The notes under the pieces: generated by a model
Seen by the model: the letters and a program-made list of their open reading frames with translations, nothing else
Database searches by the model: none
What the model was told of the DNA's origin: nothing
Translations under genes and position numbers: made by a program
DNA from: an uncultured Collinsella sp.
Lineage (GTDB): Bacteria; Actinomycetota; Coriobacteriia; Coriobacteriales; Coriobacteriaceae
Assembly: GCA_900548075.1 (NCBI GenBank)
Contig: URJD01000019.1
Coordinates: forward strand, 1-17,725
Direction of reading: 5' to 3'
DNA length: 17,725 bases
In this document: one piece after another, positions 15,874 to 17,725 of the stretch
Position numbering within the stretch: position 1 is the first letter of the stretch
Layout of the letters: each line of letters starts with the position of its first letter

Positions 15874-16234
15874 CGCGAGGGTGGCACGCGGTAAGGGACG
15901 ATTGGAAGCGATTATCGAGAATCAGCCCAGAATTTTGCTCAGGGCGCAATCGAAGTGCTCATTTGTCGACGTCTAGATTTGCATCCGTCAAGCTTTTGGC
16001 AAGGTTGCCCCAAAACTGACCAATATCTAACCAAATACTTGCCGAATCGCTTGACGCACGACGCGGCAAAAAATGGCTTGCGACTTCTTGGACGATTTTT
16101 AGAGCATTATTTTTGGCTGTAGACCAACGCTTTAAGCAGGTTTAACCAGTTAAACAGTTTATGAGTTCCCAAATCAAACCAAATAAACTCAAAAAGCAAT
16201 TTACCCATCCCAAAATAGCTGCCCAAGCCGAAAT
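15874..16234. other. AT-rich non-coding stretch between prfA and prmC
   Basis: I see no gene here on either strand; the short reading frames do not resemble proteins and lack ribosome sites. The sequence is clearly more AT-rich than the neighbouring genes, especially 16060-16234. It contains the near-perfect palindrome GTTTAAC-CA-GTTAAAC (16140-16155) and repeated CAAAT/AAATAAACTC-like words around 16160-16195. It may hold regulatory sites or be a remnant of inserted DNA. Confidence 0.5.
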
Positions 16235-16327
16235 GAGAGTGGATTTTAGGACACTCACCTCACGAGAGTGGAAAATCTCCCACTTTGGACAGCAATGAAC
16301 GCAAAAAGTGGGAGATTATCCACTCTC
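16235..16327. repeat. Long inverted repeat with an extra half copy
   Basis: Two 23-bp arms (16264-16286 and 16305-16327) are inverted copies with one mismatch, around an 18-nt loop. Each outer end is GAGAGTGGA and each inner end is CCCACTTT or its complement. A third, partial copy of the arm's outer end (GAGAGTGGAT) starts at 16235. No T-run follows on either strand, so it is not an intrinsic terminator. It could be a small non-autonomous mobile repeat, a structured RNA or a protein-binding site. Confidence 0.75.
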
Positions 16328-16387
16328 AATTTATTGCACCCCGGACCAAGACAACGCCGATGTTTTGGCAATGCCAGCGAGCGACGT

Positions 16388-16473
16388 CCAGAGCGAACAA
16401 GTTGGCATGAAAAAGGCAAGGCATAGACCTTCTGGTCATGCCTTGCCTTTTGAATGACAAATTGTCGCTCTGG
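16388..16473 (-). terminator. Strong terminator after prfA inside a longer imperfect hairpin
   Basis: The core is a 14-bp perfect stem (AAAAGGCAAGGCAT, 16411-16424, with 16438-16451), capped by a GACC/GGTC stem and TTCT loop. It is followed on the minus strand by a T-run that includes the end of the stem (TTTTT). The outer arms CCAGAGCGAACAA (16388-16400) and TTGTCGCTCTGG (16462-16473) also pair, so the whole 86 bp is one long hairpin. The T-run on the plus strand is shorter, so the terminator mainly serves prfA. Confidence 0.85.
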
Positions 16474-16475
16474 GC

Positions 16476-16526
16476 GGCGCGCAGCGTCGACCGGTTACGC
16501 GGTTCGTAGAACCGCGTAACTACTAA
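16476..16526 (-). repeat. 3'-end repeat hairpin, copy 2 (after prfA)
   Basis: A perfect 12-bp stem pairs 16494-16505 with 16509-16520 (GTTACGCGGTTC / GAACCGCGTAAC, 3-nt loop). It starts 2 bp after the prfA TAG stop. The flanking 15-mer GGCGCGCAGCGTCGA (16476-16490) is identical to copy 1. Against copy 1 the top base pair of the stem changes from T-A to C-G, so pairing is kept. It is followed by the independent intrinsic terminator at 16411-16451, so termination is probably not its only purpose. Confidence 0.85.
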
Positions 16527-17590
16527 ACAGCCTGTGCCAGCTTCTCGGCTCGCTCGGCGGCGGCGAGCGCCTCGATGACGGTGCCGAGCTGATCGCCCAG
16601 AAGGACGCCGTTGTAGGTGGAGTTGAAGCCGATACGGTGATCGGTCACGCGGTCCTGGGGCTGGTTGTAGGTACGGATCTTCTCGGAACGGTTGCCGTGG
16701 CCGATCTGGCTCTGGCGCTCGGCACCAAGCTCTGCCTGCTGCTTCTCGAGCTCCATCTCGTACAGACGAGCACGCAGCATCTGCATGCAGACCTCGCGGT
16801 TCTGAATCTGGGAGCGCTGCTCCTGCGACTGCACCACGGTGTTGGTGGGCAAGTGGGTGATGCGCACGGCGGAGTAGGTAGTGTTAACGCACTGACCGCC
16901 AGGGCCGGAGGCGCAGTAGGTGTCGATGCGCAGGTCGGACTGGTTGATCTGGACGTCAATTTCCTCGGCCTCGGGAAGTACGGCGACGGTAGCCGTGGAG
17001 GTCTGAATGCGGCCCTGGGACTCGGTCTTGGGAACGCGCTGGACGCGATGCACGCCGGACTCGAACTTCATGACGGAGTAGACGCGGTCGCCCTCGACCT
17101 TGAACTCGATGGACTTAAAGCCGCCGGCCTCGCTGGGGCTGGAATCGAGCACGGTGGTCTTCCAGCCGCGCGATTCGCAGAAGCGCTGGTACATCTTGTA
17201 CAAGTCGCCGGCGAAGATGGCTGCCTCGTCGCCACCGGCGGCGGAGCGAATCTCGACGATGGTGTTCTTGTCGTCGTTGGGGTCACTCGGGATGAGCATG
17301 TACTTGATGTCTTCCTCGAGCTGGGGGAGCTTGGCCTCGTTTTCGGAGATGTCCATCTGGAGCATCTCCTTCTCATCGGCATCGGTGGTATCGTGCAGCA
17401 TTTCCTTGGCAGCCTCGATGTCATCGAGCGCGCCGATGTACTCGCGCGAGGCGGCAATGAGGTCGGACTGGTGCGCGTACTCCTTGTTGAGACGCGTGAA
17501 CTCCTTGATATCGGAGGCGACGGCCGGGTCAGAAAGCTTCTTCTCGAGCTCCTCGTAGGCCTTGATAATCTTTTCGAGCTTGTCGCGCAT
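16523..17590 (-). CDS. prfA: Peptide chain release factor 1
   Basis: RF1 reads UAA and UAG in the ribosomal A site and triggers peptide release. It has 355 residues. The order is an N-terminal coiled-coil domain (about 1-100), then RSAAGGDEAAIFAGDLYKMY (about 114-133), and the stop-codon recognition tripeptide PxT, here PKT in VQRVPKTESQGRIQTSTATVAVLPE. The catalytic GGQ lies in ASGPGGQCVNTTYSAVRITHLPT, and the C-terminal part has RSEKIRTYNQPQDRVTDHRIG. The PxT motif separates it from RF2 (SPF). ATG (17588-17590) has AAGGAGT 6 nt upstream. The gene itself ends in TAG, the RF1-specific codon. A repeat hairpin and a terminator follow. Confidence 0.98.
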   Translation of the reverse strand: MRDKLEKIIKAYEELEKKLSDPAVASDIKEFTRLNKEYAHQSDLIAASREYIGALDDIEAAKEMLHDTTDADEKEMLQMDISENEAKLPQLEEDIKYMLIPSDPNDDKNTIVEIRSAAGGDEAAIFAGDLYKMYQRFCESRGWKTTVLDSSPSEAGGFKSIEFKVEGDRVYSVMKFESGVHRVQRVPKTESQGRIQTSTATVAVLPEAEEIDVQINQSDLRIDTYCASGPGGQCVNTTYSAVRITHLPTNTVVQSQEQRSQIQNREVCMQMLRARLYEMELEKQQAELGAERQSQIGHGNRSEKIRTYNQPQDRVTDHRIGFNSTYNGVLLGDQLGTVIEALAAAERAEKLAQAV

Positions 17591-17671
17591 GGCGGGACTC
17601 CTTTATATGCGTGAAGGTGAAAATCGGCAGAGTTGATGGGGCGCGCGGCGCCACTGCGGGAGTAAGCCCGG

Positions 17672-17725
17672 CTAGAACATGTCGATCTTCAGATACATGC
17701 GCATCCCTTCGCGTATGGGGTACAT
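17672..17725 (-). CDS. 3' end of an unidentified gene (partial)
   Basis: An open frame enters from the right edge and ends with TAG at 17672-17674, 81 bp before the prfA start. Only 17 residues are visible (MYPIREGMRMYLKIDMF), too few to identify a family. The orientation and spacing fit an upstream operon partner of prfA. In many actinobacteria rpmE or a DUF1385 membrane protein sits near this place, but nothing here confirms either. Confidence 0.35.
   Translation of the reverse strand: MYPIREGMRMYLKIDMF

Noticed and set aside
15813..16019. Small plus-strand frame in the prfA-prmC gap
   Set aside because: It starts inside prmC, lacks a ribosome site and has no recognisable sequence.
16264..16327. 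Intrinsic terminator or CRISPR repeat pair
   Set aside because: No T-run on either strand, and only one inverted pair with a partial third arm; there are no regularly spaced direct repeats with spacers.
16700..17000. RF2 instead of RF1 for the release factor
   Set aside because: The tripeptide is PxT (PKT), not SPF, and there is no programmed frameshift at the start.

Overview
The window is a compact, GC-rich bacterial chromosome segment in which all 20 complete genes lie on the minus strand. Gene content and order point to the Actinomycetota, most likely class Coriobacteriia (Collinsella or a close relative). The order is prfA - prmC - sua5/tsaC - glpK - upp - atpI - atpBEFHAGDC - murA - an LCP-family protein. 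The class assignment rests on remembered synteny and protein character, not on a database search.

Layout in transcription order (right to left). At 17672-17725 is the 3' end of an unidentified gene. Next come prfA (RF1) and a 703-bp gap (15820-16522) holding a 3'-end repeat hairpin, a strong terminator, a long inverted repeat, an AT-rich stretch and the likely prmC promoter. prmC carries an unusual insertion of about 127 residues. Two tandem type II toxin-antitoxin modules follow, hicAB and higBA, each with its own promoter and a palindrome that could be its operator. Then come sua5/tsaC and glpK, a probable translational pair, and upp.

The complete F1Fo ATP synthase operon follows. It has a good sigma70-type promoter (TTGTAC-N16-TACAAT), and its genes are tightly packed, with two TAATG stop/start overlaps. 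It ends in an intrinsic terminator. murA (TTG start) begins 13 bp after that terminator and is followed 12 bp later by an LCP cell-wall ligase gene, so the left end is a peptidoglycan/cell-wall unit.

The genes form housekeeping blocks: translation termination and its methylation (prfA, prmC), tRNA t6A modification (sua5/tsaC), glycerol and uracil salvage (glpK, upp), energy (atp) and wall synthesis (murA, lcp). The toxin-antitoxin genes are the clearest accessory insertion.

The most notable non-coding signal is a ~50-bp repeat with a perfect 12-bp hairpin. It occurs once directly after the stop of lcp and once directly after the stop of prfA, with a compensatory base-pair change between copies. 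Other notable points are the 23-bp-arm inverted repeat at 16264-16327, the PrmC insertion, and a strong preference for TAG stop codons with TGA almost absent. I found no CRISPR array, tRNA, rRNA or insertion sequence.
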